Below the pieces are notes generated by a model that saw only the letters and a list, made by a program, of their open reading frames with translations, ran no database searches and was not told the DNA's origin. This document shows positions 1-10,711 of a stretch of 64,000 bases of DNA, piece by piece (positions within the stretch are counted from its first letter, which is position 1; the number at the start of each line of letters is the position of its first letter). The position numbers and the translations under genes are program-made. The stretch is from Fomitopsis serialis (Eukaryota; Basidiomycota; Agaricomycetes; Polyporales; Fomitopsidaceae), in contig NW_025955072.1 of NCBI RefSeq assembly GCF_022376445.1, positions 1 to 64,000 of the forward strand. Reading direction: 5' to 3'.

Positions 1-204
1 GATAGTCAAACATTGTGGGAAAAGAAAACTGGCCTCAGGAGTTGAATAGTATGTTCTCAGAGAAGCCTGTGAGCATATTTTATTTTGTATTCTCTGACCT
101 AACTATGCATCTCTGTACACTAGGGAACATATACTGTACTCTGTGAATGAAGGGCTACCAGATGATACCAAATTTCCTTATATGGCAATCTGACGGCCCG
201 GCCG
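1..204. other. No gene seen
   Basis: AT-richer sequence with no reading frame or RNA gene I can support. It borders the first repeat array directly. Confidence 0.5.
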
Positions 205-575
205 TTTTTCACCGAGCTCGGTGGTTTAACCTCGGCCATTTCCGAGCTCAGTGCTTCAACAACAAACTCGGTCATTGAACACTCAGCTCGGCCCTTTAAC
301 TGGGCCCCTTAACACTGAGCTCAATGCTTTGATACTGACCTCGGCGGTTTTCACCGAGCTCGGCGCTCGAAACCTCGGCCCGAGCCTCGGCCATTTATCC
401 TCGGCGCCGAGCCCGGCCAATTTTTCTCGGCCACCGAGCCTAGCTGTTTAACCTCGGTGGTTCAATACTGTGCTCAGTGGCTCACTATTGAGCTCGGTGG
501 TTTGATACCAAGCTTGGTGGCTCATCTCTGGGCTTGGTGGTTAAATATTGTGCTTGGTTGTTACAACTAACAATT
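205..575. repeat. Degenerate minisatellite with GAGCTCGG core
   Basis: A run of short, imperfect repeats built around the core gagctcggtggtttaa and its variants (ctcggccatt, gagctcagtg, aagcttggtggctc). Units are roughly 20-30 bp and diverge towards the right edge, where the core becomes aagcttgg or gcttggtgg. The core contains the palindrome GAGCTC. Weak reading frames through the array only echo the repeat (for example SLGHLSS-type strings) and are not treated as genes. The function is unknown. Confidence 0.75.
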
Positions 576-589
576 CTTGTTGTTATATT

Positions 590-1270
590 ACTAGTGTATC
601 AATTCTGAGGGGTCTGGCTGGTTTGGGAGAAGCCTGGCCGGTTGGTTCATCTGGGGTCCGGCTGGATGGTTAGAAACTAGCCCGGCCAGACCATTTATAG
701 CCCAGACTTTGCAAGGCTTCTGGCTGGCCTGTTCACATTGGAAGTTGGGATTTTGCCCGGCCGGACCGTTTCACCTGGGGGCCGGCCAGACGTCCAAAAC
801 CAACCCCCGGCCAGGCTGAATCATTGCTGAGTGCTCCGGCCGGACCGTTAGTGATGAGCCTGGCCGGACCGTTGAGAGCCCAAATTTTCAAGGCCTCCGG
901 CCGGGACACTGATCAAAGGTCCGGCCGGAACGTTGGGTATATGTCCAGCCGGACCGTAGGAAACGTAAATTTTTCGAGGCCTCCGGCCGGACCGTTGACC
1001 AGGGGTCCGGCCGGAATGTTCGATAACAGTCCGGCCGGACCGTAGGAAACCCATATTTCTCAAGGCCTCCGGCCGGTACGTTCACCAGAGCTCCGGCCGG
1101 AACGTTACCCAACACTCCGGCCGGACCAATCCAAACCACCACCCTTCCTCCGGCCGGTTCGTTGCTGGCGGCGGCCGCTCCAAACGGTAGACCCGGAGTG
1201 CTCCGGCCGAGCCCGGGTACACCGTTAGAAACGGGCCAAATGCACTCCGGGTGGACCGTTCGAAACGTGA
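590..1270. repeat. Minisatellite with CCGGCCGGACCGTT core and 86 bp higher-order period
   Basis: About fifteen copies of a CCGGCCGG-centred core, usually followed by accgtt, aacgtt or accgta. The best-preserved part repeats as a compound unit of three cores: the anchor aggcctccggccgg begins at about 891, 977 and 1063, an exact 86 bp spacing twice over. Leftward copies (590-830) are degenerate (ctggctgg, ccggccag) and the anchor recurs loosely near 713. The core is a perfect palindrome and CpG-containing. Open frames on both strands here are translations of the repeat and are not genes. Confidence 0.85.
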
Positions 1271-1724
1271 TTTCCCACTCAGTAGGCTCGTATGCCAGTG
1301 ACCACCCTCTCAATCGCCATGATGACACTCGCCTCGTCACACTTGCCCCAGTGTTGATAGCATGTGTAGACAACTTGAATGCTATATTTTCTGTACCTCA
1401 CGAGAGAATTTGTGTGAAGAGCTGCAAAAACAGAGGGGTTGATTTGAATGTGCGTGTTGGCGGATTTGCTGGTACAAGTGTTGGCATCTTCAACGCACTG
1501 ACAAAGTTAACGCTCTAAACCACAAAGTATTCTCAATGCTTGTGAATTTGATGAAGGCCGTATAATCACTTTCGATGTGTCTATAAATATTACAAGTACT
1601 TTACAGCTACTCTGCAAGCAGTGTTTTGCTCAGGAATCACAATGGAAGTACTTTTGGTAGTTGTGGCGGATTTGGAAAATCACCAAGCGCTTGGGCGCTC
1701 AAAGTGTTTTTCCTGATGTATCAT
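1271..1724. other. No gene seen
   Basis: Transitional sequence between the minisatellite and an LTR-like region. Short open frames exist but none shows a domain, plausible splice structure or a recognisable protein. Confidence 0.4.
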
Positions 1725-2050
1725 GTTCTAGGACTGTCCAGATTCCCTTCCGGTCCTGTCCAGTCCTTTCCAGTACGTTCTATCCATGGTGCAATCATCG
1801 CATCATTGCTCATTGCACCATTACGATGTCATGCTACTACGCTTACTGTACAATCATGTGATGGCTCTCTCATGTGTATATATACTGGGCTGGATGCCCC
1901 TGTAATGTAACGATCTCTCCTCTCATTCTACGCCTCCTGGGTCTTCCCTCTCAGTAGCTTTGAGATCTGTTGTAAGTCCTCTGTTCTTACAGTCCTTTGT
2001 TTGCTCCTTTGTAGTTTTGCCTTCAGCTACGCCACACCACTCCTTGTTCA
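1725..2050 (+). mobile_element. Possible LTR or LTR fragment (promoter-like)
   Basis: The stretch has an LTR-like layout: a TATA-type element (tgtatatatactgg at about 1874), then a short CT-rich block (cgatctctcctctcattcta) that could be a transcription start and polyadenylation zone. It is followed by an open frame starting around 2040 with a Ser/Thr/Pro/Glu-rich, gag-leader-like composition. No matching second copy is present in the window and I cannot define TG...CA ends with confidence. It does not resemble the LTR at 4308-4742, so the two would belong to different families. It could also be an ordinary promoter. Confidence 0.3.
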
Positions 2051-2530
2051 ACACATTGTACTCCGAAGAAGATCATCCCGTCGCACCAACGCCTAGAACA
2101 TCCTCTTTGTCATCCATAAACACCGACGGTTTCCTCTCGCTCGAAGCTCAGCTGCTCACTCAGCAACGTGAGGAGGGACCACGCGCATCCTCGTTGACGC
2201 GACCGAAAAGAACACAAAAGCCACACAAAAACCCAACCGTGAGGTCCAGCAGTGGTATGCGAGGCCTCTGCGTCTATGAGATGTACGGGGGACTGTACAG
2301 TGGTCTAGGTAAGAAGGAGGAGGACGGACAAGACTCCGAACGACGCAGGAGGGCTTCGAAGATGTCGAAGACTGTTCGAAGACGAGGGCTAAGCCTCGAA
2401 GGTAGGTGGGAGGGTTTCGACAGGCGTGTCGAACGAACGGTGACAAGGAAGGCGAGCAACGGCAGGAGAAGAAGTGTAGAGCCTCTCGGGGCAACTACGA
2501 GCTGGCGAATGTACTGGCGAACTGACTGAC

Positions 2531-2600
2531 TGACTTCGAACGTACTGACTGACTGGTGAACTTGCTGACTTCGAACGTACTGGCTGACTGACGAACCTCG
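2531..2600. repeat. Two-copy 35 bp direct repeat
   Basis: The sequence tgacttcgaacgtactg begins at 2531 and again at 2566, with similar following bases (gactgactggtgaac versus gctgactgacgaac). Within it the tetranucleotide gact/tgac is itself iterated. It lies in the untranslatable stretch between the LTR-like region and the ORF group at 2.8-4.3 kb. Confidence 0.7.
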
Positions 2601-2819
2601 CCGGTGCGAGGTGAGACTGAGAGGGTAAGGGGTCTCTGAGATTCGAAGGGAACAAGTCCCCAGGTATATACAGGAAAATACGGTCCGAAGACCAAGAGAG
2701 CCAAGGGAAATCCAAGAAATGATGAAGGAGAGTGATAAGGAAAACAACCAATCGGAGAATGTCACAACGCTCGACCCGGACCTACTAACACATGAGAGAA
2801 CCCAACTCGGCCTTCTGCA

Positions 2820-4271
2820 GGTTCCGCATAACGGGCGACCGTCCCCGAACGGCGAAGGTCATAACCGGAGCTGGTGACAGTCCTCGAAGATATGAGACAG
2901 CCGCAGGAGTTCGCCTGACTTACACGAACATGCCGCACCTCGACCCAACTTCCGAAGTGTATGCTGCCCGCTACTATCGCCTCCTAGAGGTCCTCAAGAC
3001 CGAGGGACTTGTCGAGCCGCGATACGATGCCAACAGTCCCGGAGAGTGGCTGGCTTGGGCCCACGGAGTCCGTTGGATGATCGTACGTGCCTCCGAACTT
3101 AGACTATCTTTCAAACCATCGAACCGACCTTCGAACAGCGATTCTTGTTCGAGTCCCGCAGCCGGGCCATCATGCTGGCGAACAATACGCTTCCTGCTCC
3201 TAGGTCGTTCCCCGAGATCGACGAGTTGATGTGTTACCTCGACGAGGTCTTCCACCGCGATGGCAACCAGGGAGACATCCTAGGATCGGCCTACCCTACG
3301 ATCACATGGTCCGAGACCTTGGTACTGCTCAAACAGACCAACCAGGCCGAATGTCGTCCTCTCGCGAACCCGCAGTATCAGCGCGAGTCGTTGATCCTTT
3401 CCGACTTCCGCCAGCTGCCCGACAACCTCGAGTCCATGGGTCGGGCGATTCACAACATCGCTGTCGACCAGCGCCGCACGCACGGCACCCTCGTCGGATT
3501 GCTCGAAAGCCTGCTCGAACACATCAACACCGACCGTGGCTTCGACGCCGGCCCGTCTGTTCGTAGGGGTAGGGGTGGTGGACATGGGTGTGGGAGTCAA
3601 GGACATAGATACAAGAGTTGCCGAGGCCGTCACTAGTTAGTTTGACCTAGCCGTGTACTTGTCCGTAGTCCTACCAATGTAGTGACTCTTCTAAACCGTG
3701 TAACTTCGCCACTAAGGGTCCCGAACACGGATGCTTGAGCTTCGAACATCAGGTGGTTCCCTCGAACGGATGGGTAGCGCGTCGACTGTACTGACTTAGT
3801 ATACCGTCGTATCGACCGTAGATCGCGTTTTCGGTGGGTAGGTGAGCTAAGGGCTCATCATCGTCGATCGTAACAAACGCACCATCCTCTCGTGCAGAGG
3901 AACTCGTCAATCAGATCTTCGGTTGATGAATTCTGCAGGTTGTCTACGGTCCTGATGGGGAAGTGGTCGGATATTCCGTCGGTATCAACAACAACGATCC
4001 CAACCGAACCTTCCTCACCCCGTCGGAAGTCCCACCAGCCGTCCTTACTCAAAACCGCGATGCCGCCATCTATCGATATCGTGCCAATCGGGTGTCGATG
4101 GACGCTCCTCACGTTGGATCTCTCACAATACTCGCCAAGTCGAATGAGAGTTCTAGCTCGGATGACCAACCGGCAAGCCAACAATCCTCTCCCTGGCACT
4201 TCGATAATGATCTCAATGATCTTTACGCGGACGGGAATGACAGTGGAGACAAACAGGATCCTGAAGCTTAG
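2820..4271 (+). CDS. Uncharacterised spliced ORF group, possibly retroelement-internal
   Basis: I do not recognise this protein. An excellent branch point and acceptor (ctactaac at about 2784, ctgcag ending at 2819) suggests the coding part begins downstream of an intron. One exon runs to about 3081. A GTACGT donor and a cgaacag acceptor near 3138 then join it to a frame ending at 3636 in a Gly/Arg tail (RRGRGGGHGCGSQGH). A third plausible exon opens after the ctgcag at about 3938 and ends at 4271 with an acidic Ser/Asp-rich tail. No reverse transcriptase, integrase or protease motif is visible. Position just upstream of a purine-rich tract and an LTR suggests the internal region of a non-autonomous or decayed LTR element, but a host gene is not excluded. 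Exon joins and the 5' end are uncertain. Confidence 0.3.
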
Positions 4272-4290
4272 AGGTCAACGCGGATGTTGA

Positions 4291-4307
4291 CCATAGGAAG
4301 GGGCTTA
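4291..4307 (+). other. Polypurine tract next to LTR
   Basis: The purine-rich string ataggaaggggct lies directly before the TGTTAC start of the LTR. That is where the plus-strand priming tract of an LTR retroelement sits, so the following LTR is probably a 3' LTR in + orientation. Confidence 0.5.
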
Positions 4308-4742
4308 TGTTACCAGGCGCCATGTTACGTACATTTCATTTTCTTTTACTTTGTATCTCTAACCACCTCGCGTGCACAGGGACCGGTTATGTACTCTACC
4401 GCACCCAGACTACCATGTGATAGCTGACTCTTGCTGACTCCTTTCTCCATCATGATTACCACTTCCTTCGTCAGGGATGACACATCCTGACTCATGCTTA
4501 CTGTACTATCTGACTCAGATTGTTTCTCTTGTATATATACGTGTACAGTAGGGGTCGGACTCTTCAGTTCGACCTGGTTAGCAATCAACGCTAGCTTTCT
4601 CATACTGCTACCGCTTCGGAACTCGACCAGGACAAAGGGACTTGTGTCCTTCCTAGGTCTAAGAAACAGAACTCCTCTTGAAGTTAGTAGCCTTGTAAAG
4701 CTTGTGGCTTGTAGTGTTCCACTTGCCCAGCTTTGCGTAACA
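4308..4742 (+). mobile_element. 3' LTR of a degenerate LTR retroelement (435 bp)
   Basis: The element begins TGTTAC and ends GTAACA, a perfect 6 bp terminal inverted repeat with canonical TG...CA ends. A TATA-type box (tgtatatatacgtgtaca) lies about 230 bp in, as expected for a U3 promoter. A polypurine tract precedes it. The flanking pentamers (gctta on the left, ggatg on the right) do not match, which argues against a simple solo LTR and for the 3' LTR of a longer element. No second copy of this LTR occurs in the window, so the 5' end is missing or outside. Confidence 0.6.
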
Positions 4743-5391
4743 GGATGTGCACAGGTTGCGGCACATCGGTGGCTGCTCAGAGGCAAGAGTTCAGGCTCTG
4801 CCATGGCCGACTTCGGCTGGTGGCTGAAAGTGTGACATCTGCCAGCAGCAGAGATTTCATTCTATAGCTCATTTATCACTGGAATGATGGTCTCAGGGGT
4901 GGTATAGACTCAATACATTGTGCAGAAAATGTTTCATGGAGATACAGTCAGCGCAGCCCGAGATATGCCCAGGGTGCTGACTTCTAGGGGCTGCTGACTG
5001 ACTGGTCCAAAATAGTATGCCATGATCCATCCCATGCCTGTACACAAACTTTGAACAATGCTAATGTTTCAGTGTTGCCTGCTGGGCCATCCCCCCCAGT
5101 GAGACAAGGACAGTCACTATGCAACTCATTGTCTGGCCATGATAATAGTTTCCTTGCAGTCAGTTATGATTCTCGTTGTGCAAGCCCAGCCATAAAGAAG
5201 TGCCGGAGAGTTGCAAGTCAACGCAACTTAGGGTGAACATGACGGCGGATCGTTCGCCGACCTGTTAGACGTGTTCACAATCGCTTCGACTGAAGGATCG
5301 GACGCCATCGGATACACACCTAATGCACAAGAGTAGTAGGGAATACAGACCGTAGAACGACGTGCGACGACGATGATGAGAAAGTGTTTGA
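4743..5391. other. No gene seen
   Basis: Intergenic sequence between the LTR and the 3' end of the SmD1 gene. Only short open frames without recognisable features. Confidence 0.5.
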
Positions 5392-5851
5392 TCAGAAGCC
5401 CCTCCCTCTGCCCCTCCCCCTTCCACGCCCACGACCGCGCTCGACCCCTCGTCCACGACCGCGGCCTCGCGCCTCGTCCTTTTTCCTGTTCTTCGGTTTC
5501 GGGGCGTCATCGACGAGCAAGGTGTCGAGAGGAAGGGCGTCGGGGAGGACGAAGTAGCGAATGTTGTTCCCGCGAATGGAGAGTGAATCCAAGGACGTAG
5601 GCTCGCGGTTGCGGGCGGTCATTTTGACGGTCTTGAGATGAGTGTTCATTTGCATGTCCACGCCTGCTCTTGGTTTGAACTGGAGACGAGCGGACGAGAA
5701 GGAAAACGCGTACCTGTGATCGTGCCGTGGACGATGGAGCCGTTCTTGAGCTCGACCGTGACCGTCTCATTGTTCAGTTTCATCAGGAATCTATCGCCTT
5801 GTCAAACGGCGGTACCTATGCAGGACGCAACACACACCTTACGAGCTTCAT
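5392..5851 (-). CDS. SMD1: Small nuclear ribonucleoprotein Sm D1
   Basis: Core Sm-ring subunit of spliceosomal snRNPs, acting in the nucleus on pre-mRNA splicing. Three exons (5838-5851, 5714-5790, 5392-5663) give 120 residues, close to the usual 119. The tiny first exon encodes MKLVR and joins [17 protein letters not shown], the Sm1 motif; the Sm2 motif is seen as [15 protein letters not shown]. The C-terminus is an (RG)n tail, the region that is symmetrically dimethylated in SmD1 proteins and contacts SMN-type factors. The start is fixed by the conserved MKLVR peptide and by clean GT-AG junctions. It is divergent from the PPR gene with 286 bp between start codons. Confidence 0.95.
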
Positions 5852-6137
5852 GGTGGGGGACGACGACGGGGACGATGAGGGCGGCGGCGACGGGGAGGAT
5901 CAAGTCAACGCGGTGAGACGCCAGTGCACGTGATGCGGGTCGCGCCGGGAGAAGAGAGAAAAAGCCGGGGAGCCACGCGGGCCGGCAGCGATCGCCCGCA
6001 GAGTCAAAGCGCGGCCATAAGTAAAGCGTCGTCGCTGCCGTCGCCTCGTCGCTGCCGCCGTCGTCTTCGTCCCACCCCCGCCCTGCAGCCGTGCCCTGAG
6101 CTTAGGCCTCTCGCTGAGGCCGTCACCCGACGCCATC

Positions 6138-9100
6138 ATGCTGCCCAAGGTCGCAAATCATCTTCTGCACCACACCGCGCGTGCCATATCCGTCGCGCAG
6201 AACCAGACCGGCCACACCATCCGCAATGTCCTCCAATTGCAGTCGTCCTCCACACCGTCCACCGCATCTGGCAACTTCGGCGGCTGGAATGGTGCATCTT
6301 CCTCCCACTCGAATTGGAATGGTCGCGGTGCTGGCTCTGGCGGCGCTAAATTTCATCCCGGCGGTCGTTCATATGCTGGATACACGGTGCGTCGTGCAAT
6401 CATCTTTCGAAGCTGTCCCACTCAACTGAGCTTATCCCTCAGGGTGCTGGCAGGGCTGTGACCCAGGCCGAAACCATCTCTGTGAATGACCTCAGCCAGT
6501 CCGCTGGCGATGATTCGGACGATATCCCTCCCGGCCTTCGTCGCGGTGCTCACTCTCCCAAGAGTCATGGTTCTTCCCTACCACCTCGCGCCCGGTCTCG
6601 TGCAGGTCTCACCGTCGTCCGGACAGTACAGTCTCACACAAAGTCTAACCGACCCTTTGGCGGACAGGTCGTCGTCGAGACCTCCTCAACCAACGCTGGA
6701 TTGTCGACACAAGCGACCGCCCTGCTCCTTCACAGGCTATCTGCCCGAGATGTAACCGCTCGCCCGTATTCCACAGCCTCTAACGTTCAGACCGTCAGCG
6801 ACTACCTCGATGTCGAGTCTCCGCCCTCTTCCTCAGCCAGCTTACAGCATTCGGACGCCTCGTATTCCAGGCCACCCTCTCCAGCTTCATCCTTGCCCAC
6901 ACCACCTCCCGAGGACGTGGAGGAGGCGCCTACCAATGAGACCGCAGATTACAAGGCTTTCGAGCACGCTGCTCAGAACAAGGACGCGCAGAAGGTGCAT
7001 GACCTCGTTGAGAGCATGCACTCTCGTGCGACTCGACCCTCCGTCCAACTGTACAATGCAGCGCTGTCGTCCTTGCGGGCAGTCCGTTCTCCTCACCAAT
7101 CCCTACGGTACGTCCTCGAGCTCTACAATGCAATGCTGGCCCGCTCTATCGCCCCGAACTTCAAGACGTACACCACTCTTATACAGGCGTTCACGGAGCG
7201 CGACCGTGATGTACAGGAGGCATTGCAACGTCTTGAGAGGAATGTACGTTGGCAGACGACCCTCGGCGGCACAGAGTCCATTGCAGACCGGAAACGCATC
7301 TCGAACCTACGCGCTGAAAACAATCTTCGCCCCGCCATGACGCTATTCCAGACAGCATGTGCTATTCCGCACACGAAAATGCCCCGGGTTATCTATCATG
7401 GTCTTCTCGAATCCTGTGCCAACCACGCGAACGTCGACGCCGCTATCCACGTTTTCGCCCACCTCGAACGCCGCAGGGATATCCTTCCTACTGCGCGTAC
7501 CTTCCACCTACTCATGTCCGTGTACACCGCAGTCGCGGACTGGCAGAGTGCGAAGGACGTATTCGAAGAATTTAGGCAGGCGTGCAAATCTGGAAGAATC
7601 GGCGCCGTGCTGGATATTGAAGGCAGCGCGGAAGAAACTCACCGTCTACTGCGCCTCACTCGTATCAACGTCTGGAACGCCATGCTCGAGGCGTATGTAC
7701 GGAGTGGGCAACACACGGCTGCCCTCGGTTTACTGGAGCAGATGCTTGACACCAAGGCTGGCGAAGCATTCGACGTTGCCGACGTTCCTCCTCCTTCTCC
7801 GGGCACTTTCCACCGCCTGATCGCATCGTTCTGTCAATCCGGCGAGATCGGCACGGCTCTGGCGTGGTTCGACAGGCTCTTGCTGCAAGACGTCGCTCCC
7901 CGTTCGCCTGACGACGCGTCGGTGAGCCCTTGCAGGCCAAACTCCTCCACGTGGGCGAGCATCATCGAAGCCGTTTGTCTGGATGGCCGAATCGATGACC
8001 TCATGAGGGTCATGGCATCCTTCGAGCGGCTTGCTGATCAGGACAACCTGATGCTCCACAGAAACGACATTTACCTGGTACTTCAGACGTACTTCCGCCA
8101 TCTCTCGCTGCATCCGAACCTCGAGGAAGCTCAGGTCGTCTCGATCACAGATGCAATGTCTACTGTGATTGCACGTTATGGACCTGCAGTTCTTCGGTGT
8201 CTGGTGAACGACGACAAACCGCGTGAACTATGCGTTGCCCTTCCGCATCTGCTTTTATCCAAGGGAAGAGCGAAGGAAGCATGCCGCTTGGTGCTCTCCT
8301 ACGTTGCGTTTGAGGGTCAGGAGCGCGGTGCGCTCTCCGAGGAAGTGACTTCGAGGCGGAAAGCTGTCCGTGACTTGGTACTCGGGTTCTGTCGACGTTG
8401 TTGCACGGAGACCGACGGGAAGCTATCCTTGCAGGAGGTGATTGGTCTCGGCAGACTCTTCTGGGTTATACGAGAGGCTATTCCGGCTGATGTGGCAGCA
8501 TGGAGCCTGCAGGCCTACGCAGCAGCTCGGTCCAACGCTGATGAACTGCGTCATCTGACATTGGACGATTGGACATTCGTGGCCTTTGTTGTCCCCGAAG
8601 TCGAAGGCATCGTCGCAGTCGAGGACGTTCTCGGTGATATGGAACGTATAGGCATGAAGTTGACAAGCCTTCCGACGCATAGCCGTATCCGGCTGTTCAC
8701 CCGGCTGCGTGACCAGCGGAACGAGTCTCACGCATCCGAAACCATGCACCGTTATGACCCTGAGGCGGAGCACATCCTCAATCTTGTGGCAAGCAAGGAC
8801 GCCAACCGCAATAATCTCGTCGAGCTTGCCCCGCCAAGCGAAGATTCTCCTGCCCCTCCGTTGGCCAAGGTGCAACACTCTCACAGCGCATTTGTCTCAG
8901 AGTTTTGGCCAATCCCCAATGCACGTATATCTCCAGCCGTCGCCTATCAACGGTTCGAAGCCGGGCGCGCGCGGAACGTCTACCCTTACCCAGTTGTCTT
9001 GTCTCGCCTGATAACCACCCTTGGTCGCGATCGCGAGATAGAAAAGGTGCGAACATTGTATGACAGCGCTCAGCTTGTCTTGCAGACATACGAACACAAC

Positions 9101-10521
9101 AAGGAAGAACAGTCGTACGCTTGGTTCCTTGTCGAAGACAGCATGGTCATTGCTCTCGCCCACGGTGGCGAGTTGGACGCCGCTCACGTTCATCGGGCCC
9201 GCATCATTGAACACGGGGGAGTGCCCACTGCCGACGCGTATGGTGCACTGATTCACAATGTCAAGGACACGACGGATGACGCTTCCAGCGCCATCGCACT
9301 TTACCGCGAATCGCGCGAGCGTGGTGTTATCCCTAACGTCTTCATGTATAACACCATGATCTCCAAGCTCGCGAAGGCGCGCAAAGCCGACGATGCCATT
9401 GCCCTGTTCAAAGAGATGAAGGCCAGTGCTATCCACCCTTCGTCGGTGACCTACGGCGCAGTCATCGCAGCTTGCTGCCGGGTAGGCGATGTCGCGTCTG
9501 CAGAGACGTTGTTCACGGAGATGGCTGCTCAACCTAGCTTCAGGCCACGCGTCCCTCCCTACAATACAATGATGCAGTTGTACACAAGTACGAGGCCCGA
9601 TCGTGCCCGCGCCCTTCATTATTTCGACCAGCTGGTCGCTGCAAGAGTCAAGCCTAGTGCGCATACGTACAAGGTTAGTTCAGGCTCTCGATCGTCGACG
9701 CCGATGCTCATGCTTCCGCATTGTAGCTTTTGTTGGACGCGTACGGTTCCATTGAACCTGTTGATTCAGCTGCCATGGAACGGGTCTTCGGCGAGATCAC
9801 GTCCGGACGTAAACCGCTCATACAGGGCACCCACTGGGCCTCCTTCATCCATTCCGTCGGATGCGTGCAGAAGGATCTGGACCGCGCTCTCGCTTTGTTC
9901 GACTCGGTCGCCTCCCATCCCTCTACGCGTCAGTCGGGCGCCCAGCTGCCGGATGCAGTTGTCTTTGAATCGCTGATCAACGTTTTGGCTGCCCACCGCC
10001 GCGTGGACCTCATACCAGGCTACGTGTCGCAGTTGAGGACTTACGGGATTCACATGACGGCCTACATCGCCAATCTGCTCATAAAAGCCTATGCGTCAGC
10101 GGGGGACATCGAACGCTCGAGAGAAATCTTCGATAGCCTGGCTGATCCACCTGAAGGCATTGCAGCTCCGCACAACCACGCTCCCCATGATGCACAAAGC
10201 AGTGACATCTCACAGGTCCCCGTTGACGCGCCAGTATATCGTGAGGTATGTCAATGAAAGTTGTTTTCTTTAGACTCACGCTGATATAAGGATAGCCCTC
10301 GACTTGGGAGGCCATGGTGCGGGCAGAACTGGGTCACCGCAACCGGGATAAGGCCATCGCGCTCCTTGACCGAGCGCAGGCAAGGTTCGTCATCACTTTG
10401 CTCCCGGAGACGGCTCCGAGCTGATTTTGATTGTATTAGACAATTCCCCCCGGCCGTGTTGAATCGCATTAGTGGTATCCTCCTCGACGATTCGGTGTCT
10501 CCTTGGGCTGAGCCTGAGTGA
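6138..10521 (+). CDS. Pentatricopeptide repeat (PPR) protein, probably mitochondrial
   Basis: Predicted 1389 residues from five exons (6138-6386, 6443-9673, 9727-10245, 10296-10384, 10440-10521), all with clean phases. Tandem alpha-helical PPR units are evident, for example TYTTLIQAFTERDRDVQEAL, VWNAMLEAYVRSGQHTAAL and the best pair near the C-terminus (MYNTMISKLAKARKADDAI, then VTYGAVIAACCRVGDVASAE). Fungal PPR proteins bind organellar RNA in processing, stability or translation. The N-terminus (MLPKVANHLLHHTARAI) is basic and lacks acids, consistent with mitochondrial import. Residues of about 85-160 are low-complexity Ser/Pro-rich. The specific RNA target cannot be read from sequence. It converges on the PDI gene with only 190 bp between stop codons. 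Confidence 0.88.
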
Positions 10522-10711
10522 GGTGCTGAATGTTGAAAGGGCGCTTGCATTCGGGTTGTGTTCATGTATGCTGCATCTGTCGTCCCATCCATCCATTGTA
10601 GCATAGTCAACTGCGCTGATACTGTATCACCTGGCTAATACGGACGAAAAGTACTACGGATTATCCTAGAACATGACGATGTCACGACGGCAAACGATAT
10701 ATATATAAATG

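Noticed and set aside
848..1373. Open frames of 71-161 codons across the CCGGCCGG array on both strands
   Set aside because: They are translations of the minisatellite (repeated AGPL, SGRT and similar) without splice or codon support.
1960..2529. 189-codon + strand frame
   Set aside because: Its first part is protein-like but the second half is Arg-rich and reads through a simple-repeat area. Not enough to call a gene.
1725..4742. A complete LTR element bounded by the two LTR-like regions
   Set aside because: The two terminal regions do not match each other in sequence, so they cannot be a 5'/3' LTR pair.
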